Source: Gnetum montanum (taxonomy: Eukaryota; Streptophyta; Gnetopsida; Gnetales; Gnetaceae). From it: DNA of 43,799 nt. Below are positions 1 through 11,074 of the stretch, one piece after another (positions within the stretch are counted from its first letter, which is position 1; the number at the start of each line of letters is the position of its first letter). The notes under the pieces were generated by a model. That model did no database searches and was not told the origin of the DNA. It was given only the letters and a program-made list of their open reading frames with translations. The position numbers were made by a program, and so were the translations under genes. The DNA lies in assembly GCA_015680685.1 (NCBI GenBank), contig MNCI01002658.1, positions 331 through 44,129 on the forward strand, read 5' to 3'.

Positions 1-369
1 ACCTGGGAGTTACCAAGCGCATAATCCTGGAATACGCTACTGGGTTACCAAGCATCCAATGCTCGTAATTGAGTCGTACTCATGCATTGCTGCAAGGTTT
101 ATCCAAACAAGTTCTTCTTTATTGCCGTACACAACTTGGGTTCAGGTTACAAGCTGCTCGAATAAAGAGCCGTTCACTCTAGGACTCCTACTGCGGGCAC
201 ATGGGGAAAAATTCTAACTCTGGAGTGATCAATCTGCCAGAGCTTCGCTACACTAGCTAGGATTGGGAAATGAAGGGAGTGCCGCCTCTTATTTATAGAA
301 ATGGCGGCGGGACGCGATATCGCAGGAGAAGACGTGATATCGCGGCCTAGTGTAAATCACGTCTCATCA
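1..369 (-). repeat. LTR fragment D, diverged relative of the B/E LTR family
   Basis: This is the end of an LTR in minus orientation, cut by the window start. It shares with the LTR of B the GGTTACCAAG word, a stretch around TTCTAACTCTGGAG (about 213-226) followed by GCCAGAGCTTCGCTAC, a minus-strand TATA box (CTATAAATA, about 288-298) and the terminal word TCTCATCA (362-369; B ends ACTCATCA). It is richer in G+C and CpG than B, with 10-bp GCGATATCGC and GTGATATCGC dyads at 314-323 and 334-343. That suggests a separate or less methylation-decayed subfamily. Whether it is a solo LTR or belongs to an element to the left cannot be seen. Confidence 0.75.
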
Positions 370-719
370 CTTATTTTGTATTATCATGTACAATGATGGT
401 AGATGCTAGAAGTGGACATGGCTATGGTAAAAGGATGAATGTTGGCTATAACAATTTAACTTTGATATCTAATATCATTTTTAATCAAATATATGGACAT
501 GTAAGTTAAACTCAAGTGGAGACTATTACTTCCATTATAGCTATTTCTACTATGAATGAGGAAATTAATTAGTCTGATATCAATAGCTATTTGTTATAGT
601 TCCTTCATTAGCATATGGAAAAGAACCCAATAATATTGTTAATATTAGTTGATTTAGGGAGTGGTATTAGTGGTAGATGATCGATGGAATGTCTACTTAT
701 GAAGAACTTTGGTAAGTTG
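370..719. other. decayed 5' part of element A, no recognisable gene
   Basis: AT-rich sequence between the end of LTR fragment D and the first recognisable gag homology of element A. Frames are full of stops. It is probably the 5' end of the A gag region, but I see no motif that proves it. Confidence 0.4.
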
Positions 720-1295
720 GAACCGTCTATATTTTAGAATGAGGACCATACTACTACCATTGATTGATTTGAGAAGGTCATGAAGATCTTCAAGTTGATG
801 CACTGCCCTTATATGCATCAAATTCAATTAGTAATCTACCATATTAAAAATTCTACTAGTTATTGATAAATTTCCTAAGAGAAAGCACATCATTTGGAGG
901 ATTTTGATATTCATTATAGTGATTTCTTACTTGCTTTCAATGAGCATTATATTTCTTTAAAGTACATGAAGGCTAAAGTAGATGAGTTCTATCATCTTTA
1001 TAAGGGGAATTAGATCATGTTAGAGTATGATTGCAAGTATTTAAAACTAAGCATATATGTGTCTCATATATGTTTTAATGAGAAGGCTAGAATGAACTAT
1101 TTCATCTATAGTTGTTATGCATCCATTAAGGACCACTTGCTTACTCTTTGTTATCAGACATATGAGGATGCATGTGCTCATGTGATGGAACCTGAGCATA
1201 GTTATTTGGTAGATGTAGCATGTCACAATTATTCTTCGAATAGGGATCAAGCCTGTTTTAGGATGCTTGGTAGATCATTACACCTTGGATTTTAG
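720..1295 (+). pseudogene. element A gag (capsid-like) remnant
   Basis: Broken gag of a plus-strand Ty3/gypsy element. Conceptual reading across stops gives the order typical of plant chromovirus capsid: FEKVMKIFKLMHCPYMHQIQL (about 769-831), then FDIHYSDFLLAFNEHYISLK (about 901-963), then KVDEFYHLYKGN. After a stop comes an open stretch from 1017 with LEYDCKYLKLS and the region ending in a histidine/cysteine-rich tail. The word FLLAFNEHY corresponds to the WeeFkeaFlekYfP segment of the retrotransposon gag family. Several in-frame stops make it a dead copy. Protease homology follows immediately in the expected order. I infer a Del/Tekay-like chromovirus; no chromodomain was seen to confirm that. 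Confidence 0.65.
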
Positions 1296-1499
1296 ATTTA
1301 ATAAATAGTAGTAGTAGTAACAGGTCTTCTAGTATGGGCTTGTTACCTACCATGGTTTTAGAAAAGCTAAACATATTTAGAAGGATTTTCTTAACTAATA
1401 TAACTACCATTAGCTAGATTAATATAGTGTCAATTATCCTAAGCATTCTAGAAATTATGGTTTTTAGTGGGATGGTAGGCTAGTAAGTGATGAGGAAGG

Positions 1500-1766
1500 T
1501 GCTAAGAGACATGGATGCATGTATGCTTTGATTTATTAGTTGGTTGATGTTTAATACAACACTATGATAGAGACTAGAGATATGATTTTTGATTTTTGAT
1601 TTTTTATTCTATTTTATTTTGGTACCAATAATTCCTTTGTTAATCTAAATTTGATTAGTAGTTTGGATTTGGATAGTTAATTTCTTGTTCAAGGACTCAT
1701 CATTAATACCATTGGTAGCATTGTCCTTGATGTGGATAAAATATATAGATATATATCTTTGGTGAT
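1500..1766 (+). pseudogene. element A protease remnant, cut by element B
   Basis: Weak aspartic-protease homology in plus frame. A FGTNNSFVNLNLISSLDL stretch (about 1620-1674) aligns in position with the FDSGASHSFIS-type motif of Ty3/gypsy proteases; the catalytic D-S/T-G is not preserved. The sequence stops at 1766, where element B begins directly after the 5-bp target duplication 1762-1766. Numerous stops. The call rests on order (gag, then protease, then RT after the B insertion) as much as on sequence. Confidence 0.5.
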
Positions 1767-2645
1767 TGATGAGTGGTGAGATACCCCTACACCCAACCAT
1801 ATGAATCACTAAGGTGTTCATGCATGATTTGATTGAATTTTGTGGACCTATAGTTTTCTAGTGCACTAGTTCCTTTAGGAAGTGAAATGGGCATTGGGAA
1901 TATTCGTTGTCTTCTTAGTTCCACTTGTGAAGTACAAGTATATGGTTAAGTGCAACCGAGGCATATGATTTTTATAATTTTATATTTGATAAGTTTAATC
2001 ACCTACAACAAGAATGAAAGATAAAGTAATTTAAGATCTAATTCATTCACTACCTAGTTAGCCTAATACAAGTACATGTCCCACTTTCCTGGACACATCC
2101 TGAACACATATAGCCTTACTAGGTTACCAAACGTTAAGCATTTTCAGGTTACCAAGTGCTACACATATGCTCAAGATGGTCGTGCTTGTATTCATTAACA
2201 ACTGGGAATTAATTGCTTAATTAAAGCACATTAAAGTGAAGTGCATGAAAATAATGTGCATGAATATTAAATGCATCAAGAAAACATTAGTCTATTCTTA
2301 GTGTTGCAAGGATGATCAAAAGGGTTTGTTTTTATTCCCGTCACAGTGATGTACTTAGGTACATCAATGTTCAAATAAAGATTCATACACACTCAGAATC
2401 TTGTTTTGGGCACTTAGAAATATTCTAACTCTGGAGAAAATAAGCTGCAAGAGCTTCACTACTCTATGTAAAAGACTATGAAAAACTCAACCAAAAGCTT
2501 ACAAAAATTGTGAGCTCGAGTGCTATATTTATAGGCTAGCATATACCCTATGATATTAGATATCTAATAATGCATCATGGGCTTTAATATTGGGTATCCG
2601 ATATCAAAGCTTTGATATTAGAGCCAATCAAATAATGACTCATCA
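1767..2645 (-). repeat. element B 3' LTR (879 bp)
   Basis: Aligns over its length to 11075-11940. It starts TGATGAGT and ends ACTCATCA, an 8-bp terminal inverted repeat. A minus-strand TATA box (CTATAAATATAG) lies at about 2524-2535. On its upstream side are GATATC/AATATT dyads (2551-2566, 2586-2605, 2611-2620). The same layout recurs in the E LTRs on the opposite strand. Confidence 0.93.
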
Positions 2646-2654
2646 TACCCCCAT
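2646..2654 (-). promoter_or_regulatory. element B polypurine tract
   Basis: On the minus strand the bases just before the 3' LTR read ATGGGGGTA and then TGATGAGT. The identical junction occurs on the plus strand at 42631-42647 in element E, so this is the conserved plus-strand DNA priming site of the family. It is short and rich in G rather than a long purine run. Confidence 0.75.
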
Positions 2655-4880
2655 GACTAAATGAAAACTTGTCCTCAAGCGAAGAAGAGGAGAAACAAGT
2701 TCTATAAAAAATATTGGGAAGGTATGGGATTATTGATTGACATAAAAATTGACTTAGATGGAGAAAAACAACTATGAGTGCCCAAGTGTATGGAGTTACA
2801 ATCTTTACAAAATTAGGTGTTCATGATAAGAGAAGGGAATATGCTAGATAAAACTAACATTCAACACCTCTTAAGAGATGAAGAGCAAGAGAGAACATCC
2901 AATGATTATGAATTCTTCTTATCGTGTGACACTATTGCATCAACCTTGGTGAAGATAGTCCTACTTCTAGTCCATGCTTCCCATTGCAATCATAACAAAA
3001 TCATGAATCAATATGCAATATGTAAGACATAGCTGGTAAGTACCTTGTCTCATATGTGGCTACACTTATCTAGGTTGTGATTGTGATAGATTGATTTCTT
3101 TAGGAGTTTTAGTAGGAAGATTAACAAATAGGATAAAATAGATAAGCAGTCCATTAAATTGGAAAAAGTTCAAATAGGATGAAATGCTTGAAGAGGGTGA
3201 AGGAATTCACAACAATAAATAGGAAAGTTCAATATAAAATGTTGTAAAGATGGACACAATTGGATGTCATTGATGAGGTAAACAAAAGGATTTGATTTTT
3301 AGAGTGTCTAAGGATAAAGAACTTAACTAACACAACCAAAATATATGCAAGTGGATCATCCCCAAAGTAGGCATAGGCCTTTTATTGCCCTTTCATAACT
3401 TCAAATTGAGGAGTTTGTGGGCCCCATGGATGATTAAGGATTTTGAAGAATTAAGTAAAAAATATTGGAAGAAACTACCTAAGAATTTCAACACGTCAAC
3501 TTAGGATATCAAACAAGAACATGAAGCTGGCAGTGAAGTGCAACATGGAAAGCATAGATGGATGAGAGAGAGTGGAATGGAGTTCTTGATTAAGGTCACA
3601 TGAAGTCATTTGTAAATTTTATGATTAAATGACTTGATAAGATCCATCCTTAGTCTAGACCAAAACCAACCACATTCAATGACTTCAGATCATTATTCTA
3701 AGAATAGTCCATCCCCTTGAGACACAAGAGTGGTCCCACAAAAAAACCACCATTCTTTATTAGAGAAGAAAAGAGAAGTGGGAAGTGAGGAAGGGCCTTA
3801 GTTATAGGGGACCTTCAAACATGTGTAACATGTCTTTATAGTCCCATAAATAGTGCTTGTAGCTTGTTTATTTTGTCTAAGATATGTGCTTTGAATTTTT
3901 ATTATTTTTTTATTTTTGAAATGAGAATCACACCATGCAAAGACTTATTTGTTTATTGTGTCTAAGAGGTGTGCTTTGAATTCTCANAAAATACTTATTT
4001 GTTTATTGTGTCTAAGAGGTGTGCTTTGAATTCTCATCATTTTTTTATTTATTTTTAAATGGGAACCACACCATGTAAATACTTATTAGACTTCCTTTAT
4101 TGGTTGAAATGGAACAATAAGAAATCCATGAAAACACACATGCATCCAAGAAGGTAGAAAAGAATAAAGAATATTGAATTCCTTTGAAGTCACAACCTAT
4201 TCAAACCTTTGAATCCTTTCTAATTTTGAAAATTACCAAAGTCACAAATTCATTATAATTTTGTTAATGAACAAAGGGGTTGCACATTTCTAGAACAAGG
4301 AAAACCATAGATTTTGTGGATGGGTGGATGTTGTGGACTCACTAATTATTACATGAAAAGAAACCATGTCCTAATTATTCATAACAAAATTCAAAGCTAG
4401 AATCCAAACACCAATAATAAAATAATAACATAGTACATACTACTATCAAGAAATGAATTACCATTGTGCATGGCACTTATTAACACAAAGTTAGAAAATC
4501 ACACTAGAATAAGAGAAAATATAAAAGAAATTGTAAAATATTCAAGAAATAACAATTGTACTAACGATGTTGTAAAAGAAATTAGAAAAGATTAATAACA
4601 TAAAACCAAGAAGGTGTAAAATAAATAATGTGTAAAATAAAAGGTTGCAAAAAAAAATGTGTAAAAGAAAAATGATGAAAAATTGAGGAGCTACTGATAT
4701 AGTTAACATGGATGGCCATCTCCCCCATGACTAAGTTGAATGGAGGAGATCCAGAATATTGAGTGTGGTTGTCTATCTAATGAGGTGTTTGTTATATTTG
4801 CTGGCTTATGCTCATGGAAAGGTTTGACTTGTTGTATGTTGATTAGCTACCTCTTGTTTGGGTTCTTAGGTTTGTAGATC
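2655..4880 (-). other. element B long 3' noncoding region
   Basis: 2.2 kb between integrase and polypurine tract, AT-rich, with no frame I can support. Part of it (about 3770-4090) aligns in inverse orientation with 37440-37700 of element E, including AACATGTCTTT and GTGTGCTTTGAATT words, so it is a shared family feature. It contains a direct repeat interrupted by one N (3943-4036). Athila-lineage elements commonly carry long 3' regions, sometimes with an env-like frame; none is visible here. Confidence 0.6.
3943..4036. repeat. 44-bp direct repeat around a single N
   Basis: The 44 bases 3943-3986 are repeated exactly at 3993-4036, separated by N (3987) and AAAAT. A diverged third copy of the core begins near 3852. 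The whole unit may be a natural ~95-bp tandem repeat collapsed or joined at the N. Alternatively the ends of two contigs overlap and were not merged. Confidence 0.85.
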
Positions 4881-4884
4881 ATCA

Positions 4885-5800
4885 AGACCCCAAAAGGAAA
4901 AGTTTCATAAATTATATAAAGTCCTTGCCATAGTTCCTAGAAATTAGTTTGTTGAGGTACGTGTGTGGGATTCTAGTAGAGAACCTTATCTCTGGGTTGA
5001 AGTTTGACTTTTCTGATTTTAAGGTCATGCCACTTTTTATTGTAGGCCTTGTGCAACTTGTTAGATGATAGGGCCATCAATCAATTTTTTTAGCAAGTTG
5101 AAATTCATGAATCTTTATTTTTGTGCTAGACTCAAGTCAAGGTCAAGGCCATAGGCTATTAAAAGTGTATGGAGCTTAGATTGAATAGGAAGGATTGGTA
5201 ATTTTTCATACACAAGCTCATAGGAAGAATAGCCTATAGGAAGTTTTCATGTTGGGAGGTAGGCCCAAAGGGCATTGTTGAGTTTCATGCTCTAGTCTTT
5301 TCTATATTTGCAAAGAGTTCTTATTAGAATCCTTGTGAGTTCCCTATTAGTAACCTCAGCTTGGCCATTGGCTTGGGGATGGTAGGGTGTTGTGAGTTTA
5401 TGTTCAACCCCCAGGCATTGCATGAGCTTCCAAAACGTAATGCTTGTAAAGTGAGTTTCATTATTAGAAATTAATGCACATGGCACACCAAACTTGTTTA
5501 CAACATTTTGTTGTAAAAACTGAGTAGCAATAGAAGATGTATAGTCGATGATGATTGTTGCTTCTACCCATTTCATACAATAGTCAATAGCAACTATGAT
5601 GTATGCTTTTCCATTTAACATGGTCATGATGGAACCCATGAAGTTAATGATCTAGATGTCAAAGGATTCTAGTGGTTGAATCCATTGTTGAGGTCCCTCC
5701 ATTCAAGTAGTCATTCCAACATCTTATTGGCATTGTTCAAAATTGTGGACATATTGATGAGTGTTCCTAAAAATTGGTGGCTAATAGTATCCTATCATCA
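4885..5800 (-). pseudogene. element B integrase remnant
   Basis: Retroviral-type integrase (strand-transfer enzyme that inserts the cDNA), broken. The longest open part is 5639-5292: AYIIVAIDYCMKWVEA carries the first catalytic Asp, ISNNETHF has Asn where the second catalytic Asp belongs, and HPQANGQAEVTNRE keeps the catalytic Glu. The C-terminal part continues with stops, with NALWAY at about 5270, the WHDLKIRKVKLQPRDKVL segment near 5000-4940 and a tail down to about 4885. The N-terminal zinc-binding part (5800-5640) is hardly readable, and its Cys pair is lost. Domain order and the WVEA and GQAEV words match Athila-type integrases. Confidence 0.85.
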
Positions 5801-6146
5801 GGATCTTAATGGTTGTGTCTTCTAGCATAGTGGCCTTTGTACGGACCTTCATGATCATCTTGGAGAACGTGTAGTTGATTAGCATCAGGGATAGACCAAT
5901 GAACTAGGTCATCAGTGCACACCTTACAAAGATGTGCATTGATCTCCATGAAGTATTTTACCTAGTGAAGAAACTATTGTTTCTTCTAATGGTCCAATCC
6001 TTGTGGCATCTCTTGGATGAGAAGATAGGTGAGAATACCATCATGCTATTTAGGTTCATTGGGAAATTGTTTAGTTATAGCCCTAACAAAGAGGAGTTCA
6101 TTAGAAAACATATTAGATAGTAAGATTCTTTCTTTTTATTGTTCCA

Positions 6147-6500
6147 TCATAACCAAGACATGTGATTGGAAACCACACTGTTAGTGCTCTTTTGATATAC
6201 CATTGTGAGATCAAATTTCTGTAAGATCACCAACCATTGTACCATTGGATTATTCATCACAAAGTGGATGGCACTATGGTCTATGTGCACAAACACTTTG
6301 TATCCAAGTACATAATTCATAAAATTTTCTAGAGCAAACACCATTGCCATCAATTCTCTTTTTGTGGTGGTGTAGTTTAGTTGTGCATCCACAATGCTTC
6401 AACTAGCACAATGGATGTAATATGGATGTTTATTATCATTGATTTATGTAAGCACAACTCCCAAGACATAATTTTATGCATTCGTCATAACATGAAATGA
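6147..6500 (-). pseudogene. element B RNase H remnant
   Basis: RNase H domain of the pol polyprotein (degrades the RNA strand of the RNA:DNA hybrid). The best part is 6392-6147 with DAQLNYTTTKRELMAMVFAL, GYKVFVHIDHSAIHFVM and ending NSVVSNHMSWL, corresponding to the TDH and ADHLSR words of Ty3/gypsy RNases H. The upstream part (6500-6393) has the expected VLGVVL word but several stops. It follows RT and precedes integrase as in all Ty3/gypsy elements. Confidence 0.88.
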
Positions 6501-6559
6501 TCTAGACCAATTAAGTGCTTGTAGGATTGGAGTTTCTACAAGTTTCTCTTTCAACTGTT

Positions 6560-7650
6560 GGAATGCTTATTCACATTCTAAAGTCTAAAAAAATGGTGCA
6601 TCTTTCTTTGTTAGCTCCACCAATGGTTTTGTAATCTTAGAGAAATTCTCTATGAATTTCCAATAGTAGCCAGTATGTCCAAGGAATGATTGAACATCTT
6701 TGATAGTTTTTGGTTAGTAGGTTATTCATTGGATGACCCTTATTTTTTGAAGGTTGACCTCAATTCTTGCTTGTGATATTCAGTGCCCCAATACAATGCC
6801 TTCTGGATCATCAAGTGACTCTTTTGCCAGTTGAGATTGAGGTTTATCCTAATACATATTTTTAGCACTTTCTCAAGATAGTCCAGGGCTTGCTCAAATG
6901 TAGCTCCATAGGTAGATAAGTCATCCATGAAGACTTCCACACCACTACCAATTTGCTATTGAAAAATGCTTAGGACCAGGCATTGTAATGTAGTAGGGGA
7001 ATTGCATGGATAGAAAGGCATCTTGCAATATGTAAAAGTCCCCTAGGGACTTGTGAATGTTTTTTTGGCTTAGTCCTATTGTGTGATTTGGATTTGGTTA
7101 TAGTCATTATAATCATCTAGAAAACTATAGTAGTAATGCCTAGATATTATGTCTAACACTTGATTAACAAATGGCAGTGGAAAGTGATCCTTGAATGTTT
7201 TCATATTTAGCAGCTAAAAATTGATGCAAATCTACCACTTGCCACCTTTCTTTGGCATAATAATAAGTGGAATGACCCACTCACTATCTACAATGGGATA
7301 TATAAACCTTGCCTTGAGGAGTTATTCAATTTCCTCTTTGATGATCTATTTCAGTTTGGGATTCAATTGCCTCTAGGGATACCTCTTTGGCCATATTAGT
7401 ATAGTTGTGATGCTAGCATATCCTAAGATCAATCCCTATGAGTTTAGGATATGACCAAGCAAAGGTTGTTGCCAATTTTTCAACCACATTCAACAACATC
7501 TTTTTCTCTTTTGGAGCAAGATGTGCATTGATTATGACTAACTTTCCATTTTTTAAGAACACATATTCTATGTTGACTAGTAGAGGTTTTAGCTCAAGGG
7601 GCTCTTACTTGAAATATTTAGGAATTTTCAACTCTTTTCAGTAGGTATAA
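6560..7650 (-). pseudogene. element B reverse transcriptase remnant
   Basis: RT of the Athila type, in pieces. Its N-terminal lead (about 7640-7420) shows NGKLVIINAHLAPKEKK and FAWSYPKLIGID. The fingers and palm (about 7385-6960) show VDSEWVIPLIIMPKKGGKW, then FKDHFPLPFVNQVLD and YYYSFLDDYNDYNQIQI. The catalytic box is FMDDLSTYG at the head of the open stretch 6940-6740, followed by LEKVLKICIRINLNLNWQKS. Both Asp residues of the MDD box are retained, but at least eight stops and frameshifts interrupt the domain. FMDDxSxYG is a typical Athila-lineage signature. Confidence 0.9.
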
Positions 7651-7934
7651 TCATTTGCATCATTAGAGAGTTGGTGATGAACTTGCTCTAGTTCATCCAT
7701 GCCTATGACATGTGCACATGTCAGGCCCTTAGTTGTTTCCATGCAAAGTGTGCTACTTTTAGAATCAGTAGTTAGCCATTGGGTGCCCTCCTATTTTGTG
7801 ACTGATACCTATAAGCACCTTTGAATTTCTACTTTTGGTGCATACTACTTGCATGTAGAGATAGATGCTCATTTCACTGTCCAAAGTTTCTGCACACAAT
7901 TGCACCCTATATTGCTATACATGATGCATGAAAC

Positions 7935-8480
7935 TTACTTCTTCTTGATCTTTCTGAATGCATTTTCTTTGGATATTTCTAGGGAAAGATCTTTGATGTC
8001 CATTTTTTCATCAACAGTGCTTAGCCATGCCCTTCCCATGATGCTTGCGAAGTCCCCTTTGTAGTTCTTCACTTTGATTACTAGGAAATCTGTAAGATAA
8101 GACCAACCATAGATAGTGGTCACAATGTCTTCTACTAGTTTCAATGGAACAGTGATGCACTGATCTACCAATTCTAATCTAATATTGCTCTTATTTAAAT
8201 GAGGTAGGTCCTAGGAAATATACATCTCATGAGAAATTAGATTGACATCAGAACCTAAGTCAAGAAGAGATTTGCATGGTTCATTTCCAAAAATCTGCAA
8301 ATAGATTAGAGGACTTCTAGGATTTGCTAACTTCTTAGGAAGGTTTCCAACATGGATCCAATTAGATACAACATGAGTAAGCATCACATTATGGATCTTG
8401 GGTGATGTTTGGTTTGAAGGAGACTTGAAGGAATTTGATACAGAGAGAGACAAAGGAATAGGATTGTGAACCATAGGTGT
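7935..8480 (-). pseudogene. element B aspartic protease remnant
   Basis: Retrotransposon protease that would cut the Gag-Pol polyprotein. The N-terminal half (8474-8211) ends with FGNEPCKSLLDLGSDVNLIS. DLGS is the active-site form usual in Athila and Tat relatives, where DLGA or DTGA is expected, so the catalytic Asp is retained. The C-terminal half (8171-7935) contains PLKLVEDIVTTIYGW and SIMGRAWLSTVDEKMDI, matching the ILGRPWLAT segment. The halves are separated by a frame interruption near 8175-8210. It lies between gag and RT. Confidence 0.85.
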
Positions 8481-8579
8481 AATTGAGGGCTTAGATGGAC
8501 TACATGATCAAAATAAAGGCCTTTTCTTTAATTGAGTATTCAAACCACTTGGTTGATAAAATGGTTGTAGATTAATGGC

Positions 8580-10560
8580 CTTGGTAGCATTACATTATTG
8601 TAATTAAGTAGGGAGTTTACCCTGCATAGGAGGAGTAGGTGGTAGTTGTGAAATTGGAGGGAGATGTGTAATAATAGGAGGAGGATAAGGATAAAAGGTG
8701 GTATTCATTCTTGCATGTGGAGAATGAGTTTGATAATAATCAGAAGGATGGTAGTGAGATTGGAAAGTAGAAATGTGACTAGAGGAGTCACATGAAGATA
8801 TGGGTTCTTGAACGTAGTACCCATATGGATCATGTTTCCTATAAGGGTATTGTTACCTTGGTGGTGCCAACGTCCATGACTATGGTTGCTACCACTATTA
8901 ATATTGCTCATATGATTGTAGTGGAGTTTCACTTGGATAATATTGTTGTTGTTGGTTGAACTGCCTAGAGTTACCTTGAGGATAAGGTAATCTTCTAAAT
9001 GTTTTCCTTTGTGTTAGTTTTGGATTCAAAGCATACATCCCAAACTCTTATATGTATGATACTATGGGGTAACATCCCTTAGGATATTCATAATGGCAAA
9101 CATCACACCCATAATCATCATTTGATTCACTTGCTGTAACTTCTTCTATTGCAACAATATTACCCTTACCTTTTTGATAGGCATGTTCAACTTTCTTGTT
9201 CCTTCTGTGCTCATGATCACTACCTCATTCTTTGGAATCTTTAGAAACTTTTAGGATAGCTTTAAATATGCTATCCATGGAGTTCCATAACTAATCAACC
9301 TTGGCCATAATTTTAGATTGAAATTTTTAAAGCTACAAGGCTTTCCTATTCGTCACCTCATCAAGTGCTGATTCTTCCTCACTATTGAAAAATCAAACCT
9401 ACCTCTTTCGAATGGAAGGGTTGTGATTATACTCTTCTACACCTTCTCATTTTCTCAATTCACCTTCCTTTTTAGCTACTTGCTTGATCAATCTTTGGAT
9501 CTAATGGGAACTTAACTCTAATAGTCATCCTTAGGTATAGATGCCAACGGTTCTCCTCATTTTAGATTGAAGCCTATCTAAAATGTGGCATAGTTGATCT
9601 AGTTTAGAATAACCATGGTTAAAACATTTGTGCATTTAGGAATAGTATTGATCAATGGTGACATCCAAGTGTTCATGTGTTTCTTGTTTCCATCCTTGGA
9701 TCTGCCTTCTCAAGTTGAACACTTTGGAGTATGTTTGATATTTATCATTGAAGAATTCAAGCATTGTACTCCATCATCTGATAGATTCTAGTTCTAAATA
9801 TCAGTACTAGTTTTCTGCTTCTTTAATAAGTGTTTGTGGGAATAACTTAAGTTTTTTCCATTCATTCTCTATGTTCTGCAAGGCACATGCATCTTGAAAA
9901 GCTTGGAGATGGTTTTACAAATCTAAGTTATATCCCCCTTCAAATTGAGAAATATTGTTCATATCTAGCCTTTTGATTTAATTTTCCTTCACATGCCTTG
10001 TTGAAACTCGCACTACCTCTACAATGTTTAGCATACTTTGGGTAGTAAGAAAAGGCTTATCAATGCCTTGATTTTGGTGCCTACAATGCCCTCTACTATC
10101 CCTTTGTTCATGGTGTTCTATCTCTCTTGAATTCTTGTGCCCCTAGTTTTGCCTTGCCTTATGGTCCCTTTAATCATTTCAGTCTTGTTGGTTACCTTCA
10201 TCATGGTAGCATCCTCTATGGTTGTGATTAGAGCCAAAAGAAGAAGAGGGTGATGATGAAGGTGAAGAGGAAGGAAGACTAGCATCATCATGGTGCTTTC
10301 TACCACCTCTTCAGTGCTCTTGACCATGATCATAATCTTGCTTCTTGTCTACATCCCTACCTTGAATTACCTATTTGGATCCTTCCTTGTCAATGGATCC
10401 ATTCTTACCAAAACTAGGGTTGTGAATCTTGGACTACAATTTTTGGTTTTGACTTCCTTCACCAAGGTCAAAGAGTGGAATTTCATTGAATGGAAAATTC
10501 CTAGAGAAGGGCTCTGCATCATCTTTTTGGTATAGTAGGAATGGAAAATCATTAAATCTT
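8580..10560 (-). pseudogene. element B gag remnant
   Basis: Gag of the B family, recognised mainly by alignment with the clearer copy in element E. Conceptual reading gives an N-terminal basic/serine-rich part (about 10330-10160, PSSSPSSSPSSSFGSN). Next are the capsid lead with FEGGYNLDL and NHLQAFQDACALQNIENEW (about 9970-9845) and the core NDKYQTYSKVFNLRRQIQGW (about 9750-9690). A C-terminal His/Tyr/Pro-rich part (about 8900-8600) contains PYGYYVQEPI. The E counterpart reads NEKYQTYARVSNLRRQIQDW. Many frameshifts and stops. The open stretches at 10118-10333 and 8705-8932 are in shifted frames and are not the true gag frame. Confidence 0.75.
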
Positions 10561-11055
10561 TTTTTCTTCACAGATTCATAACATTTTTCTAACTAGTGAT
10601 CCTTGAGATGTTGTGCTTCAGTGGGATGATAATCCCTAGTGTTACTATATTGCACCATGTACTTAGCATGAAGTTCCTAGAGACCCCATGATATAAGCAT
10701 TTGTTGAAGCATTGCAGGAACAAATCAATCAGGCGATAACGTAATGTTGTCCTTCACGTCACACCACCATAGCTATTCATCCTAATGTAGGATGAACGTG
10801 AAGTTTGGTACATACTCATCAGGATGAGCATATACCACTTGATATTATTGAGGCACTAGTGGATGTACTCTATCAAACTTGGGAAAATAATTGCTCCTAT
10901 GAGAAAAAGAGATTTTACATTAGAAAAATTAAAATGTAGTGTGCTTCTTAAAATTACTATCATAATCTTAAAATGTGATATGACTCTAAGGTTTATTTCA
11001 ATGATTTGAATAATTTTCACTAAATCTTAGATAGCATACGAAACAACCAAAAGAG
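10561..11055 (-). other. element B 5' leader
   Basis: About 0.5 kb between the start of gag homology and the primer-binding site. AT-rich, no supportable gene. This is the expected untranslated leader position. Confidence 0.55.
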
Positions 11056-11073
11056 TCCCTGACAACGACACCA
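11056..11073 (-). promoter_or_regulatory. element B primer-binding site, tRNA-Asp type
   Basis: On the minus strand, just inside the 5' LTR, the sequence reads TGGTGTCGTTGTCAGGGA. The 3' end of plant tRNA-Asp calls for TGGCGCCGTTGCCGGGGA. The four differences are all C to T or G to A, as deamination of methylated cytosines would give. tRNA-Asp priming is known for Athila elements, which supports the lineage call. Confidence 0.85.
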
Positions 11074-11074
11074 A

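Noticed and set aside
10118-10333. Separate Met/Thr-rich small protein
   Set aside because: It is a shifted frame over the serine-rich part of the B gag; the matching frame in E is the other one.
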